Shown: piece by piece, positions 1 to 9,904 of the stretch
Numbering within the stretch: the first letter of the stretch is position 1
Layout of the letters: each line of letters opens with the position of its first letter
DNA from: Salipiger bermudensis
GTDB lineage: Bacteria; Pseudomonadota; Alphaproteobacteria; Rhodobacterales; Rhodobacteraceae
NCBI RefSeq assembly: GCF_019801965.1
Contig: NZ_JAHVIA010000008.1
Coordinates: 279,921 to 343,920 of the forward strand
DNA length: 64,000 nt
Reading direction: 5' to 3'
The notes under the pieces: model-generated
Told to the model about the DNA's origin: nothing
The model's database searches: none
The model's input: only the letters and a program-made list of their open reading frames with translations
Translations under genes and position numbers: made by a program

Positions 1-134
1 CACGTCAAGTCATTCCCGGCGGCATTCCGGTCCCGCCCCTTGCTCCCCTCGACATGCGATTGCGACAATGTGAACGCCGGTCAAAAGTGATTTTCATTGG
101 CCGGATCTGCGCGCTTTCGTATACACCTCCCACC

Positions 135-2102
135 ATGATTACCGAGCTCGGACACTTCGCCCTCATCCTCGCCGCTCTCGTCGCCTGTGTTCAGGCGGTG
201 GTTCCCATGATCGGCGCCCATAAACGCTGGCCCGGCTGGATGGCCGTCGCCGAACCCGCCGCGACCGCACAGTTCCTGCTTGTGCTGATCAGCTTTGCGG
301 CGCTGACCCACGCCTTCGTCACCTCCGATTTCTCGCTGCGCCTCGTGGTGCTCAACAGCCACTCGGCCAAGCCGATGCTCTACAAGATCAGCGGCGTCTG
401 GGGGAACCACGAGGGCTCGATGCTGCTCTGGGTGCTGATCCTTTCGCTCTTCGGGGCGCTGGCGGCATGGTTCGGGGGCAACCTGCCACCAACCCTGCGG
501 GCACGCGTGCTGGGCGTGCAAGCGATGGTCGGCGTGGCCTTCTTTGCCTTCATCCTGTTGACCTCCAACCCGTTCCTGCGGGTCGCGGTGCCGCCCTTCG
601 ACGGGCAAGATCTCAACCCGCTGCTCCAGGACCCCGGGCTCGCCTTCCACCCGCCCTTCCTCTACCTCGGCTATGTCGGGCTCTCGATCTGCTTCAGCTT
701 CGCCGTCGCGGCGCTGATCGAGGGCCGGGTCGACGCCGCCTGGGGCCGCTGGGTGCGGCCCTGGACGCTGCTGAGCTGGATGTTCCTCACCATCGGCATC
801 GCGCTCGGCTCGTGGTGGGCCTATTACGAGCTCGGCTGGGGCGGTTTCTGGTTCTGGGATCCGGTCGAAAACGCCTCCTTCATGCCGTGGCTGCTGGCCG
901 CCGCGCTGCTGCACAGCGCCATCGTTGTCGAGAAGCGCGAGGCGCTGAAGAGCTGGACCATCCTGCTCGCCATCCTCGCCTTCGGCTTCTCGCTGATGGG
1001 CACCTTCATCGTCCGCTCCGGCCTGCTGACCTCGGTGCACGCCTTCGCCACCGACCCCGAGCGCGGCGTCTTCATCCTCGGCATCCTGGTGATCTTCACC
1101 GGCGGCGCGTTGACCCTCTTCGCCGCCCGCGCCGGCGCCATGCAGGCCAAGGGCGTGTTCGGCATCGTCAGCCGCGAATCCGCGCTGGTGGCCAACAACA
1201 TCCTGCTCGCCGTGGCCTGTTTCGTGGTCTTCGTCGGAACGCTCTGGCCGCTGGTGGCGGAGATGCTCTTCGGCCGCAAGCTCTCGGTCGGCGCGCCGTT
1301 CTTCAACATGGCCTTCACGCCCTTCATGGTCATGCTGGGCCTGCTTCTGCCGATCGGCGCCATGCTGAGCTGGAAGCGCGGCAAGATCGGGCGGGTGATG
1401 CGCCAGCTGGCGCCCGCGCTGGGGCTCGCCATCGCCGTCGCCGGTCTGTTCTGGACGATCCAGAGCGGGCGCAGCCTGCTCGGCCCCGTGGGTCTCTTCC
1501 TCGGCACCTGGCTGATTGCCGGCGCGATCACAGATCTGCTGAGCCGGGTCGGCCAGAGCCGCGACTATTCCCGTCTGCTGCGCCTGCCGCGCGCCGACTG
1601 GGGCAAGGCCGTCGCCCATGCCGGGCTCGGCGTCACCATGGCCGGCATCGCCGGGCTGATGGCCTGGCAGCAGGAAGACATCCGCGTCGCCGAGCTGAAC
1701 CAGCCCTTCGAGCTTGGCGGCTACGAGTTCGAGCTGCTGGGCGTCGAGCGGGTGCGCGGCCCCAACTACTTCTCGACCATGGGCGAGGTGGCGGTGCGCC
1801 AGGATGGCGCCGAGATCGCCCATCTCTATCCGGAAAAGCGCGACTACCCGGTCGCCAAGATGCCCACCACCGAGGCGGCCATCGACTACCGCTTCCTGCG
1901 TGACATCTACGTGGTGATCGGGGATCCACAGCAGAGCGGCGGCTGGACCATGCGGGTCTATATCAAGCCGCTCGCCAACTGGATCTGGGCCGGCTGCATC
2001 TTCATGGCCCTGGGGGGCATCCTGAGCCTCACCGACCGGCGCTTCCGCGTCGCCGCAGGGGCCCGCAAGGCCGCGCCCGCCAAGGGAGTGCCGGCGGAAT
2101 GA
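135..2102 (+). CDS. ccmF: Cytochrome c haem lyase subunit CcmF (Ccl1/CycK)
   Basis: This integral membrane protein of the System I cytochrome c maturation pathway accepts haem from CcmE and, with CcmH, attaches it to apocytochromes on the periplasmic side. The 655-residue product has many hydrophobic segments and the tryptophan-rich WWD signature (WGGFWFWD at about 235-242, followed by PVENASFMPW). The ATG at 135 is chosen because the protein from there begins with the usual short lead into the first membrane helix (MITELGHFAL) and has the family's normal length; an upstream in-frame ATG at 54 would add 27 unhelpful residues. The stop overlaps the ccmH start (ATGA), so the two are translationally coupled. 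Bases 1-134 show no recognisable gene. Confidence 0.95.
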   Translation: MITELGHFALILAALVACVQAVVPMIGAHKRWPGWMAVAEPAATAQFLLVLISFAALTHAFVTSDFSLRLVVLNSHSAKPMLYKISGVWGNHEGSMLLWVLILSLFGALAAWFGGNLPPTLRARVLGVQAMVGVAFFAFILLTSNPFLRVAVPPFDGQDLNPLLQDPGLAFHPPFLYLGYVGLSICFSFAVAALIEGRVDAAWGRWVRPWTLLSWMFLTIGIALGSWWAYYELGWGGFWFWDPVENASFMPWLLAAALLHSAIVVEKREALKSWTILLAILAFGFSLMGTFIVRSGLLTSVHAFATDPERGVFILGILVIFTGGALTLFAARAGAMQAKGVFGIVSRESALVANNILLAVACFVVFVGTLWPLVAEMLFGRKLSVGAPFFNMAFTPFMVMLGLLLPIGAMLSWKRGKIGRVMRQLAPALGLAIAVAGLFWTIQSGRSLLGPVGLFLGTWLIAGAITDLLSRVGQSRDYSRLLRLPRADWGKAVAHAGLGVTMAGIAGLMAWQQEDIRVAELNQPFELGGYEFELLGVERVRGPNYFSTMGEVAVRQDGAEIAHLYPEKRDYPVAKMPTTEAAIDYRFLRDIYVVIGDPQQSGGWTMRVYIKPLANWIWAGCIFMALGGILSLTDRRFRVAAGARKAAPAKGVPAE

Positions 2103-2557
2103 TGCGCTTTGTCCTGACGCTCGGCTTTGTCCTGATCGCAAGCATCGCGCAGGCGGTGCAGCCCGACGAGATCCTCGACGACCCGGCCCTCGAGGCGCGG
2201 GCGCGGGAGATCTCGCAAGGTCTGCGCTGCCTGGTCTGCCAGAACGAGAACATCGACGATTCCAACGCCTCTCTCGCCCGCGACCTGCGCCTGCTGGTAC
2301 GTGAGCGCATCATGGTGGGCGAGAGCAACGAGGAGGTGGTCGACTACATCGTCGACCGCTACGGCGAGTTCGTGCTGCTGAAGCCCACCACCGGCGGCTG
2401 GAACTGGCTGCTCTGGGCCGCGGGCCCGCTGCTCTTCCTCTTCGCCATGGCCACCGGAGCGCTCTACATCAGAGGCCGCTCGCGCGCGACGGCGAGCACC
2501 GAGGCCGGGCTCAGCGCCGAGGAAAAGGCGCGGCTCGAGCAGATCCTGAAGGACTAG
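2099..2557 (+). CDS. ccmH: Cytochrome c maturation protein CcmH/CycL
   Basis: CcmH is the membrane-anchored thiol protein that keeps apocytochrome cysteines reduced and works with CcmF in haem ligation. The 152-residue product has an N-terminal signal/anchor, the redox motif R-C-L-V-C-Q with cysteines at 44 and 47, and a C-terminal membrane helix around 100-125. This is the short form without a CcmI-like TPR extension. It starts inside the ccmF stop codon. Its stop lies only 4 bases from the stop of the convergent VOC gene, so no separate terminator fits between them. Confidence 0.93.
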   Translation: MMRFVLTLGFVLIASIAQAVQPDEILDDPALEARAREISQGLRCLVCQNENIDDSNASLARDLRLLVRERIMVGESNEEVVDYIVDRYGEFVLLKPTTGGWNWLLWAAGPLLFLFAMATGALYIRGRSRATASTEAGLSAEEKARLEQILKD

Positions 2558-2561
2558 GGCG

Positions 2562-2948
2562 CTAGGCGGCGCTCTGCACCTGCCGCGCGACATACCATTG
2601 CGTGCCGCAGGGGCTGCGGAAGCCGCCCCTGCGGTCGCCGTCGCCCTCTTCGCGCATCGGCTGGATCTCCTCCGCCCCGGCCTCTAGGGCGCGGGCGAAG
2701 GCGGCGTCGGGATCTGAGATGTAGAGATGCAGCATGGTCGGCGGCGCGCCCTCCATGCCGCCGATCATCAGCACCGTGTCGCCGATGCGGATCTCCGCAT
2801 GCATGATGCGCGCGCCATCCTGCATCACCCGCAGGCGCGCGCCATCGAACACGGTCTCGCAAAAGCGCAGAACCGCCTCCGGGTCGGGCACCAGCAGGTA
2901 GGCGGCAAGGTCGGTATATCCGTCAGGCTTGTAGCTCATGGCCGCCAT
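2562..2948 (-). CDS. VOC family (glyoxalase/bleomycin-resistance-like, PhnB type) protein
   Basis: A small 128-residue protein of the vicinal oxygen chelate superfamily, closest in feel to the PhnB-like group. Visible hallmarks are the opening YTDLAAYLLVPDPEAVLRFC, the middle MLHLYISDPDAAFARAL and the closing SPCGTQWYVA, which correspond to paired beta-alpha-beta-beta-beta units. The substrate cannot be told. ATG at 2948 gives MAAMSYKP; the internal ATG at 2939 (MSYKP) is equally possible because neither has a strong ribosome site. It is a single-gene unit, convergent with ccmH, and does not belong to the cytochrome pathway. Confidence 0.8.
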   Translation of the reverse strand: MAAMSYKPDGYTDLAAYLLVPDPEAVLRFCETVFDGARLRVMQDGARIMHAEIRIGDTVLMIGGMEGAPPTMLHLYISDPDAAFARALEAGAEEIQPMREEGDGDRRGGFRSPCGTQWYVARQVQSAA

Positions 2949-3158
2949 CTTGCCCGAATTGCGACCCCTCGCAAAGCCCGGCGTGGACGCCTGCGCGGCG
3001 GTTTGCTATGAGACCGGCAGGGTCCGCAGTTCACCCAGGCGCCGCCACTTGCTAAACCTGCTCTCTCGTCGCTGATCCACGTTCCCGGCGATACCCGACG
3101 GACAAGGGCGGACCTCCACCCCTCGAAAAGGGGCGCGGTATCGGATCCGGAGGACCTG

Positions 3159-3659
3159 GTGACCCGTGACGTGATTTCCCTGCAGATCGACGATCTGTCG
3201 CAATTTGCCCGCGCCTTGCGCGCACGGCTCGAAACCCCGCCCTCGCATCTCGAGATGCTGGGCCAGATCGCCCGCGCCGCGGGCTACCGCAACTACCAGC
3301 ACCTGCGCGCCGAGAGCACGCCCGCGCCGAAACCCGACTGCAAGCGCGTCGAGAAGGCGCTGAGGTATTTCGACGGGCAGGGGCGCCTGATGCGCTTCCC
3401 CGGACGGACGCAGGTGCAATGGCTCTGTCTCTGGCCGCTTTGGGCCCGGCTTCCGGCCCGCGAGGAGATGACCGAGCGCGCCGTCAGTGCCCGCATCGAC
3501 GCGCTGACCGCCTTCCGCGACGCCGCCCAGTTGCGCCGCAGCATGGTCGAGGCGGGGCTGCTGAGCCGCACCGCCGACGGCTCGGTCTATCTCCGGCGCG
3601 AGCGGCCCCCCTCCGCCGAGGCCCGCGCGCTGATTTCCGCGCTGGCGGCGCGCATGTGA
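3159..3659 (+). CDS. DUF2087 domain-containing protein
   Basis: A 166-residue soluble protein of unknown function. Residues about 66-150 (FDGQGRLMRFPGR ... LRRSMVEAGLLSRTADGSVY) match my memory of the DUF2087 pattern, often found in small transcription-regulator-like proteins. The first 50 residues contain LEMLGQIARAAGYRNYQHLRA, a short helical segment seen ahead of such domains. Translation starts at GTG 3159, supported by a GGAGG ribosome site about 6 bases upstream; no nearby ATG gives a better start. It sits between the VOC gene and the enoyl-CoA hydratase gene, which begins 83 bases further on. Confidence 0.75.
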   Translation: MTRDVISLQIDDLSQFARALRARLETPPSHLEMLGQIARAAGYRNYQHLRAESTPAPKPDCKRVEKALRYFDGQGRLMRFPGRTQVQWLCLWPLWARLPAREEMTERAVSARIDALTAFRDAAQLRRSMVEAGLLSRTADGSVYLRRERPPSAEARALISALAARM

Positions 3660-3742
3660 CGCCGCGTTTGCCTTTGCCAACCGCGTCGGCTGCCTGTTTG
3701 ATGGCGGCCGGCGCGGAGAGGCGCGAGAGGCAGGAGGCACCC

Positions 3743-4519
3743 ATGCAGTACGACACCATCACCTACAAGCTCGCCGACGACGTGGCGGTGATCACCTTGT
3801 CACGTCCCGACGTGATGAACGCGCTCAACACCCAGATGCGGGCCGAGATCACCCACGCGGTGCAGCAGGCCGGCCGTGAGGCGCGGGTGGTGGTGCTGAC
3901 CGGCACCGGCCGGGCGTTCTGCTCGGGCCAGGATCTCGGCGACCGCGAGACCGCCGCCAACATGGATCTCGAGCGCGTGCTGCGCGACGAGTACGAGCCG
4001 ATGCTCAACGCCATCACCGATTGCCCGGTGCCGACCATCGCGGCGGTCAACGGCGCGGCGGCCGGCGCCGGCGCCAATCTCGCGCTGGTGCATGACGTGG
4101 TGATCGCCACCGAGAGCGCCTTCTTCATGCAGGCCTTCACCCGCATCGGCCTGATCCCGGATGCCGGCGGCACCTGGGCGCTGCCGCGCCAGATGGGGCT
4201 CGCCAAGGCGATGGGCGCCGCGCTCTTCGCCGACCGCATCTCGGCGCGCCAGGCCGACGCCATGGGGATGATCTGGGAGGCGGTGCCCGATGCCGAGTTC
4301 GAGGCGGTCTGGCAGGCCCGCGCCGCCTATCTCGCCAAGGGCCCGACCGAGGCCTACGCCCGTATCAAGACCGCTCTGCGCGGCGCCTTCGAAAACGATC
4401 TCGAGGCCCAGCTTCGGGTCGAGTCGCGCCTGCAGGGCGAATGCGGCAAGACCCGCGACTTCAAGGAAGGCATCGTCGCCTTCCTCGAAAAGCGCCCGCC
4501 GCATTTTGAAGGCCGCTGA
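3743..4519 (+). CDS. Enoyl-CoA hydratase/isomerase family protein (PaaG-like)
   Basis: A 258-residue crotonase-fold protein. The oxyanion-hole segments are R-A-F-C-S-G-Q-D-L at about 57-65 and N-G-A-A-A-G-A-G at 103-110. Asp140 in LIPDAGGTW sits where PaaG-type epoxyphenylacetyl-CoA isomerases carry their catalytic aspartate, so an isomerase role in aromatic or fatty acyl-CoA catabolism is plausible. No other paa genes are nearby, so the substrate stays open. The ATG at 3743 has CAGGAGG 6 bases upstream. It is followed by a 450-base gap filled with tandem repeats, then convergent gltA. Confidence 0.85.
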   Translation: MQYDTITYKLADDVAVITLSRPDVMNALNTQMRAEITHAVQQAGREARVVVLTGTGRAFCSGQDLGDRETAANMDLERVLRDEYEPMLNAITDCPVPTIAAVNGAAAGAGANLALVHDVVIATESAFFMQAFTRIGLIPDAGGTWALPRQMGLAKAMGAALFADRISARQADAMGMIWEAVPDAEFEAVWQARAAYLAKGPTEAYARIKTALRGAFENDLEAQLRVESRLQGECGKTRDFKEGIVAFLEKRPPHFEGR

Positions 4520-4564
4520 CACCCGGCGACAGCCCCACAGGGCGCGCCACTCTCCAGTCAGGCG

Positions 4565-4915
4565 CCCCTGTCTTCTTCCGGCCCAAAATATCCCCGCCGG
4601 AGGCATCCCGCCCACACCAGACCGCGCGGCGCGCACTTGAGAGTGCGGACGCACCAACACGCCCGTGCCAATTAGCGCGCCGCACCCGCCCCGGCGCCCC
4701 TGCTTCTTCTGGCTAGAAATAATCCCGGCGGAGCCATCCCGCCTGCACCAGACCGCGCGGCGCGCACTTGAGAGCACGGACGCAGCAACACGCGCCCAGT
4801 GCCAATCGGCGCCCCCTCCCCAATTCAGCGCCCCGTCTTCTCTTCGTCGAAAATACTCCCGCTGGAGGCACCCCGCCCGTCCCAAGCAACGCATCGCCGG
4901 GCAGACACCGCACGC
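4565..4915. repeat. Tandem ~133-bp repeat, about 2.6 copies, each beginning with a dispersed repeat core
   Basis: The gap between the convergent hydratase and gltA genes holds three diverged copies starting at 4565, 4697 and 4831. Units 1 and 2 share nearly their whole length, including CCAGACCGCGCGGCGCGCAC and CTTGAGAG; unit 3 is recognisable only in its first part. Each unit opens with the core of the window's dispersed repeat (reverse orientation, near 4571-4604, 4701-4735 and 4835-4870: TCTTCT ... AAATA ... CCCG.CGGAGG). No protein-coding pattern is convincing here. The remainder of the gap holds the gltA terminator. Confidence 0.75.
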
Positions 4916-4921
4916 CCCAAG

Positions 4922-4947
4922 AAAAAAGCCGCCCCGAAGGGCGGCTT
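4922..4947 (-). terminator. Rho-independent terminator of gltA
   Basis: Read on the minus strand, a 9-bp perfect stem (AAGCCGCCC / GGGCGGCTT with a 4-base loop) ends in a run of six T residues. It lies 26 bases after the gltA stop codon. Confidence 0.85.
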
Positions 4948-4972
4948 TCCTGTCTCAGCCGGGACCGCGCGC

Positions 4973-6271
4973 TCAGCGGGTCTCGATATCGGTGTAGTCG
5001 CGCGCGGTGCTGCCGAGGTAGAGCTGGCGCGGGCGGCCGATCTTGTGCTGCGGATCGGCGAGCTGTTCCTTCCACTGCGACACCCAGCCCACGGTCCGCG
5101 ACAGGGCGAAGATCGGGGTGAACATCGAGGTCGGGAAGCCCATCGCCTCGAGGATGATGCCCGAGTAGAAGTCGACGTTCGGGAACAGCTTCTTCTCGGC
5201 GAAGTAGGGATCCTCCAGCGCCTGCTTCTCGAGCTCCTTGGCGGTGGCGAGGATCGGGTTGTTCTCGATGCCGAGCAGGTCGAGCACCTCGTCGGCGGAC
5301 TGCTTCATCACCGTCGCGCGCGGGTCGAAGTTCTTGTAGACGCGGTGGCCGAAGCCCATCAGGCGGAACGGGTCGTTCTTGTCCTTGGCGCGGGCGATGA
5401 ACTCGGGGATGCGGTCGGGGGTACCGATTTCCTTCAGCATCTCGAGGCAGGCCTGGTTGGCGCCGCCGTGGGCCGGGCCCCAGAGGCAGGCGATGCCGGC
5501 GGCGATGCAGGCGAAGGGGTTGGCGCCCGAGGACGAGGCCAGGCGCACGGTCGAGGTCGAGGCGTTCTGCTCGTGATCGGCGTGCAGGGTGAAGATCCGG
5601 TCCATCGCGCGGCTCAGGATCGGGTTCACGTGGTAGGGCTCTGCGGGCACGCTGAAGCACATGTGCAGGAAGTTCGCCGCGTAGCTCAGATCGTTGCGCG
5701 GGTACACGAAGGGCTGGCCGATCGAGTACTTGTAGGCCCAGGCCGCGATGGTCGGCATCTTGGCGATCAGGCGGTGCGAGGCAATCTCGCGCTGCTTGGG
5801 GTCCTTGATGTCGGTGCTGTCGTGGTAGAAGGCCGACATGGCGCCGACGACGCCGACCATGGTCGCCATCGGGTGCGCGTCACGGCGGAAGCCACGGAAG
5901 AAATACTGCATCTGCTCGTGCAGCATGGTGTGGCGGGTGATGGTGTTCTCGAACTTCTCGAGCTCGGCCGCCGAGGGCAGCTCGCCGTAGAGCAGCAGGT
6001 AGCAGACCTCGAGGTAATGCGACTTCTCGGCCAGCTGGTCGATCGGGTAGCCGCGGTGCAGCAACTCGCCCTTGTCGCCGTCGATGAAGGTGATGGTGCT
6101 GTCGCAGCTCGCGGTCGAGGTGAAGCCCGGATCATAGGTGAAGACGCCGGCTTGGGCGTAGAGCTTGCGGATGTCGAGAACGTCCGGGCCCGCTGTGGGC
6201 GAATACATCGGCAGATCGTAGGACTGGTCGTCGATCGTCAGCGTCGCATTTTTCGTCGGAGTTTCAGCCAT
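4973..6271 (-). CDS. gltA: Citrate synthase (type II)
   Basis: Catalyses oxaloacetate + acetyl-CoA to citrate, the entry step of the TCA cycle. The 432-residue length and the N-terminal beta domain are typical of the hexameric proteobacterial enzyme. Catalytic residues are visible: His268 in GPAHGG, His309 in MGFGHRVYK and Asp367 in [17 protein letters not shown] at 230-238 is the conserved substrate-binding region. An AAAGGA ribosome site precedes the ATG. The leader (about 6293-6321) contains a GC-rich inverted repeat. A clear terminator follows the gene. Confidence 0.97.
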   Translation of the reverse strand: MAETPTKNATLTIDDQSYDLPMYSPTAGPDVLDIRKLYAQAGVFTYDPGFTSTASCDSTITFIDGDKGELLHRGYPIDQLAEKSHYLEVCYLLLYGELPSAAELEKFENTITRHTMLHEQMQYFFRGFRRDAHPMATMVGVVGAMSAFYHDSTDIKDPKQREIASHRLIAKMPTIAAWAYKYSIGQPFVYPRNDLSYAANFLHMCFSVPAEPYHVNPILSRAMDRIFTLHADHEQNASTSTVRLASSSGANPFACIAAGIACLWGPAHGGANQACLEMLKEIGTPDRIPEFIARAKDKNDPFRLMGFGHRVYKNFDPRATVMKQSADEVLDLLGIENNPILATAKELEKQALEDPYFAEKKLFPNVDFYSGIILEAMGFPTSMFTPIFALSRTVGWVSQWKEQLADPQHKIGRPRQLYLGSTARDYTDIETR

Positions 6272-6377
6272 GCTTCGTCGTTCCTTTCGAAAGGGCCCCC
6301 GGCGCCTGGCGCGCCCGGGGCGATATAGTCACACATGGCCTTGGCGAGCCGTTTGTCGAAACGCTCCCTTCAGGCCG

Positions 6378-7784
6378 TTACCCCGTCTCAGAGGTGGCTG
6401 CGTGTTCGATGCGACGGAGGCTTTCCTCCTTGCCGAGCACCAGCATCATGTCAAAAACGCTCGGGGTCACGGCGCGTCCTGCCAGAGCGGCACGCAGGGG
6501 GGCGGCAAGCTTGCCGAACTTCGTCCCCTGTGCCTCAGCGAAAGCGCCCATCTCCCCTTCGAGTTCTTCCCGCGACCAGCTAGCATTTTGCAGCTGCGGC
6601 GTCAACGCAGCCAGTATACCACGGGATACTGCATCCAGCGCCTTGGCCGCTTTCTCGTCCGGAACAAGCGGCGTGTCCGCAAGAATGAAATGTGCTTTTT
6701 CAAGCAGTTCCGGGAATGTCTTTGCACGATCCTTGAGGCAATACATGCCACGCTGCAGACCGGCGCGCTGAGCTTCCGTCAGGGCAAGCTTTCCCGCCGC
6801 GTCAAGATACGCCTCGATTTCTTGCAGCAGTGCAGCATCGTCGGCGATGGCGATGTGCTGGCCGCAGAGATTCTCCAGCTTCTTGAAGTCGAACCGGGCG
6901 GCGGACTTGCCGATTCCCGACAGGTCGAACCACTCGATGGCCTGCGCATCGGTGAAGAACTCGTCGTCGCCGTGGCTCCAGCCGAGCCTTGCGAGGTAGT
7001 TGCGCATCCCCGCCGCCGGGTAGCCGATCTTCTGGTACTCGTCGACGCCGAGCGCGCCGTGGCGCTTCGAGAGCTTCTTGCCGTCGGGGCCATGGATCAG
7101 CGGGATGTGGGCATAGACCGGCAGCGGCCAGCCCATCGCCGTGTAGATGCCCATCTGACGCGCTGCGTTGTTCAGGTGATCGTCCCCTCGGATCACATGG
7201 GTGACGCCCATGTCGTGGTCGTCGACGACGACGGCCAGCATGTAGACCGGGGTGCCATCCGAGCGTAACAGGATCATGTCATCGAGCTGGTCGTTGCGGA
7301 TCACCACGCGGCCCTGCACCTCGTCCTCGATCACCGTCTCGCCCTCGAGCGGGGTCTTGAGGCGGACCACGTAGGGCGCATCGGGATAGCTCGCCGGATC
7401 GGCATCGCGCCACGGGCTCTGGAACAGGGTCGAGCGGCCCGCCTCCTTGGCCTCTTCGCGGAAGGCGGTGATCTCGTCCTGGGTCGAGAAGCACTTGTAG
7501 GCCGCGCCCTTGGCGAGCAGCTCGTTGGCGACCGCGGCGTGGCGGTCGGCACGCTCGAACTGGCTTACCACCTCGCCGTCATGGTCGAGCCCGAGCCAGT
7601 CGAGCCCCTTGAGGATCGCCTCGGTGGCCTCCGGGGTCGAGCGGGCGCGGTCGGTATCCTCGATGCGCAGCAGGAACTTGCCGCCACGGCCGCGGGCATA
7701 GAGCCAGTTGAACAGCGCCGTGCGCGCGCCGCCAATGTGCAGGTAGCCGGTGGGCGACGGCGCGAAACGGGTGACGACGGTCAT
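6378..7784 (-). CDS. gltX: Glutamyl-tRNA synthetase
   Basis: Charges tRNA with glutamate. The 468-residue class I synthetase has the HIGH-type motif H-I-G-G at 16-19 and the KMSKS-type motif K-L-S-K-R at 237-241. Alphaproteobacteria often carry two GltX paralogues, one acting on tRNA-Gln for later amidation; sequence alone does not tell which this is. The segment coding for about residues 311-415 (6540-6850) is visibly poorer in G+C and uses A/T-ending codons more than the rest of the gene, as if replaced by recombination, yet the frame is intact. It is transcribed divergently from comEC with 76 bases between starts. Confidence 0.96.
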   Translation of the reverse strand: MTVVTRFAPSPTGYLHIGGARTALFNWLYARGRGGKFLLRIEDTDRARSTPEATEAILKGLDWLGLDHDGEVVSQFERADRHAAVANELLAKGAAYKCFSTQDEITAFREEAKEAGRSTLFQSPWRDADPASYPDAPYVVRLKTPLEGETVIEDEVQGRVVIRNDQLDDMILLRSDGTPVYMLAVVVDDHDMGVTHVIRGDDHLNNAARQMGIYTAMGWPLPVYAHIPLIHGPDGKKLSKRHGALGVDEYQKIGYPAAGMRNYLARLGWSHGDDEFFTDAQAIEWFDLSGIGKSAARFDFKKLENLCGQHIAIADDAALLQEIEAYLDAAGKLALTEAQRAGLQRGMYCLKDRAKTFPELLEKAHFILADTPLVPDEKAAKALDAVSRGILAALTPQLQNASWSREELEGEMGAFAEAQGTKFGKLAAPLRAALAGRAVTPSVFDMMLVLGKEESLRRIEHAATSETG

Positions 7785-7860
7785 GGAATTAACCTCTCGG
7801 TAACCAAGGGGAGTCTAGGGTTTGCCGGTTCCTTAACCAGCGGACGGGTCAGGGGCAAGT

Positions 7861-9897
7861 ATGGGGCGGATCGGAGACCGCATGGGCCAGGCGCTCACCG
7901 GCCAGCGCGGGCACCTGTTTCCCTGGTGCCCGGTGGCTCTCGGCACGGGGATCGGCCTGTATTTCGCCTGGCCCTCGGAGCCGCCGGTCTGGGGATTGGT
8001 GCTGGCGGGCGGCGTGGGAGCCGCACTGCTGGTGCTGTCGCGGCGGCGGGCGGTGTGGCTCGCGGCGCTCGCCGTCGCGGTTGCCCTGGTGGCGCTCGGC
8101 TTGGCGCTTGCGGGCGCGCGGGCGCATCTGCTGGCGGGGCCGCAGCTCGGCTTCCGCTACTACGGCCCGATCGAGGGGCGCGTCGTGGCCATCGATCGCT
8201 CCGCCTCGGATGCGCTGCGCCTGACGCTCGACCGCGTCGTGCTCGAGCGGGTCGAGCCGGGAAGGACGCCGCTGCGGATACGGGTGGCGCTGCACGGGCA
8301 AGACGATGTGCCGCCGCCGCAGCCCGGCGACATCGCGCTGCTGACCGGGCATCTCGCGCCGCCGGCGGGCGCGGCCGAGCCCGGAGGTTTCGATTTCCGC
8401 CGCCACGCCTGGTTCCTGCGGCTCGGGGCGGTCGGCTATACCCGGACGCCGGTGCTGCGCCTGGCGCCCGCGGCCGAGGGCCAGCGGGTGCTGCGCCTGC
8501 GTCACCTGATTGCCGACCGCGTCCGTACGGCGCTTCCCGGCGAGACCGGCGGTTTCGCCGCCGCCATCATGACCGGCGATCGTTCGGGCATCGGCAGGGC
8601 GACACTCGACACTCTCCGGCACAGCAACCTCGCGCATCTGCTGGCGATTTCGGGCCTGCACATGGGCTTGCTGGCGAGCACGGTATTTGCCGCGACCCGG
8701 CTCGCGCTGCTCTTGCCGCCGCGCAGCCGTCACCATTGGCCGGGAAAGAAGATCGCCGCATGCGTCGCCTTGCTCGCCGCTGCCGGCTACCTGGCGCTCT
8801 CCGGCGGCAATGTCGCCACCCAGCGCGCCTTCGTGATGGCCGCGGTGATGCTGGTGGCGGTGCTGTTCGACCGCCGCGCGCTGTCGCTCCGGGCGGTGGC
8901 GCTGGCGGCGCTGATCGTGCTGGTCATGCGGCCAGAGGCGCTGACCGGCCCGGGCTTCCAGATGAGCTTCGCCGCGACGCTGGCGCTGGTCGCCGTGTTC
9001 GCCGCGATGCGCGACGCGGCGCTCGAACGCGGCCTGCCGCGGCTGGCGCGCCCGACGCTTGCGCTGGTGGTCTCCTCGGTCACCGCCTCGCTTGCCACCG
9101 CGCCGGTCTCGATGGCGCATTTCAACATCGTCTCGCATTACGGGCTGATCGCCAATCTCGTGGCCGTGCCGGTGATGGGGCTGATCGTGGTGCCGATGGC
9201 GGTGGCGGTGGCGCTGTTGATGCCGCTCGGGCTCGAGGCGTTGCCGCTCGCGATCATGGCGCTCGGGCTCGACTGGATCCTCTGGGTCGCGGCGACGGCT
9301 TCCGGCTGGCCGGGCGCGCTTGGCCACGTGCCGGCGCCCGGACGCTGGGTGCTGCCGCTGATGGGGCTCGGCGGCCTGATGCTCTGCCTCTGGCACGGGC
9401 GCGGCCGTTGGCTCGGGCTCGCACCGCTCTGCCTCGCCGCGCTGCTCTGGGCGCGCGCCGATCGGCCGGACCTGCTGATCGCCGACAGCGGCGCCCTCGT
9501 CGGGGTGATGACCGAGGCGGGCCGGGCGCTCTCGCGCGAGCGCGGCGCAGGCTTCGTGGCGCGGGTCTGGCTGGAGAATGACGGGCAGGCCGGCGGGCAG
9601 GACGCGGCGGCGGCGCTGTGGCCGGGCTCCGACACCCCGCGGGTCGCCCGCATCACCACCGCCAACCTCGCCATCACCCACTTTCAGGGCAAGCGCGCGG
9701 CGGCGGGCTTCGCCGGATGCGGCGCGGCTGAGCTGGTGGTGTCGAGCGCCAACCTGCCGGACTGGCCCGGCTGCGAGATCTTCGACCCCGAGCGTCTCTC
9801 ACGCACCGGCGCCGTGGCGATCTGGCATGGCCCCGAGGGCCCCCGCATCGAGACCGCCGCCGGCGCGCGCCTGTGGCACGCGGCGCGGGATCGCTGA
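7861..9897 (+). CDS. comEC: ComEC/Rec2-type membrane channel protein
   Basis: A 678-residue polytopic membrane protein related to the DNA-uptake channel ComEC. After N-terminal membrane helices (about 20-95) comes a DUF4131-like region (about 95-210) and the Competence domain (about 215-480) with the typical LLAISGLHMGLLAST stretch. The C-terminal 190 residues lack the HxHxDH metal site of full-length ComEC proteins, so the nuclease-like metallo-beta-lactamase domain is absent or degenerate, as in many alphaproteobacteria. Start ATG 7861 is the first in frame after the divergent gltX promoter. The gene ends 7 bases from the convergent lexA stop. Confidence 0.88.
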   Translation: MGRIGDRMGQALTGQRGHLFPWCPVALGTGIGLYFAWPSEPPVWGLVLAGGVGAALLVLSRRRAVWLAALAVAVALVALGLALAGARAHLLAGPQLGFRYYGPIEGRVVAIDRSASDALRLTLDRVVLERVEPGRTPLRIRVALHGQDDVPPPQPGDIALLTGHLAPPAGAAEPGGFDFRRHAWFLRLGAVGYTRTPVLRLAPAAEGQRVLRLRHLIADRVRTALPGETGGFAAAIMTGDRSGIGRATLDTLRHSNLAHLLAISGLHMGLLASTVFAATRLALLLPPRSRHHWPGKKIAACVALLAAAGYLALSGGNVATQRAFVMAAVMLVAVLFDRRALSLRAVALAALIVLVMRPEALTGPGFQMSFAATLALVAVFAAMRDAALERGLPRLARPTLALVVSSVTASLATAPVSMAHFNIVSHYGLIANLVAVPVMGLIVVPMAVAVALLMPLGLEALPLAIMALGLDWILWVAATASGWPGALGHVPAPGRWVLPLMGLGGLMLCLWHGRGRWLGLAPLCLAALLWARADRPDLLIADSGALVGVMTEAGRALSRERGAGFVARVWLENDGQAGGQDAAAALWPGSDTPRVARITTANLAITHFQGKRAAAGFAGCGAAELVVSSANLPDWPGCEIFDPERLSRTGAVAIWHGPEGPRIETAAGARLWHAARDR

Positions 9898-9904
9898 CTG
9901 CGGA

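Noticed and set aside
54..134. N-terminal extension of ccmF from the ATG at 54.
   Set aside because: The extra 27 residues are charged and unlike any CcmF start; the family length and membrane topology fit the ATG at 135.
81..2141. Very long minus-strand open frame opposite ccmF.
   Set aside because: It is a shadow frame: GC-rich codon structure of ccmF keeps the opposite strand open, and its translation is rich in Gln, His, Asp and Glu with no domain.
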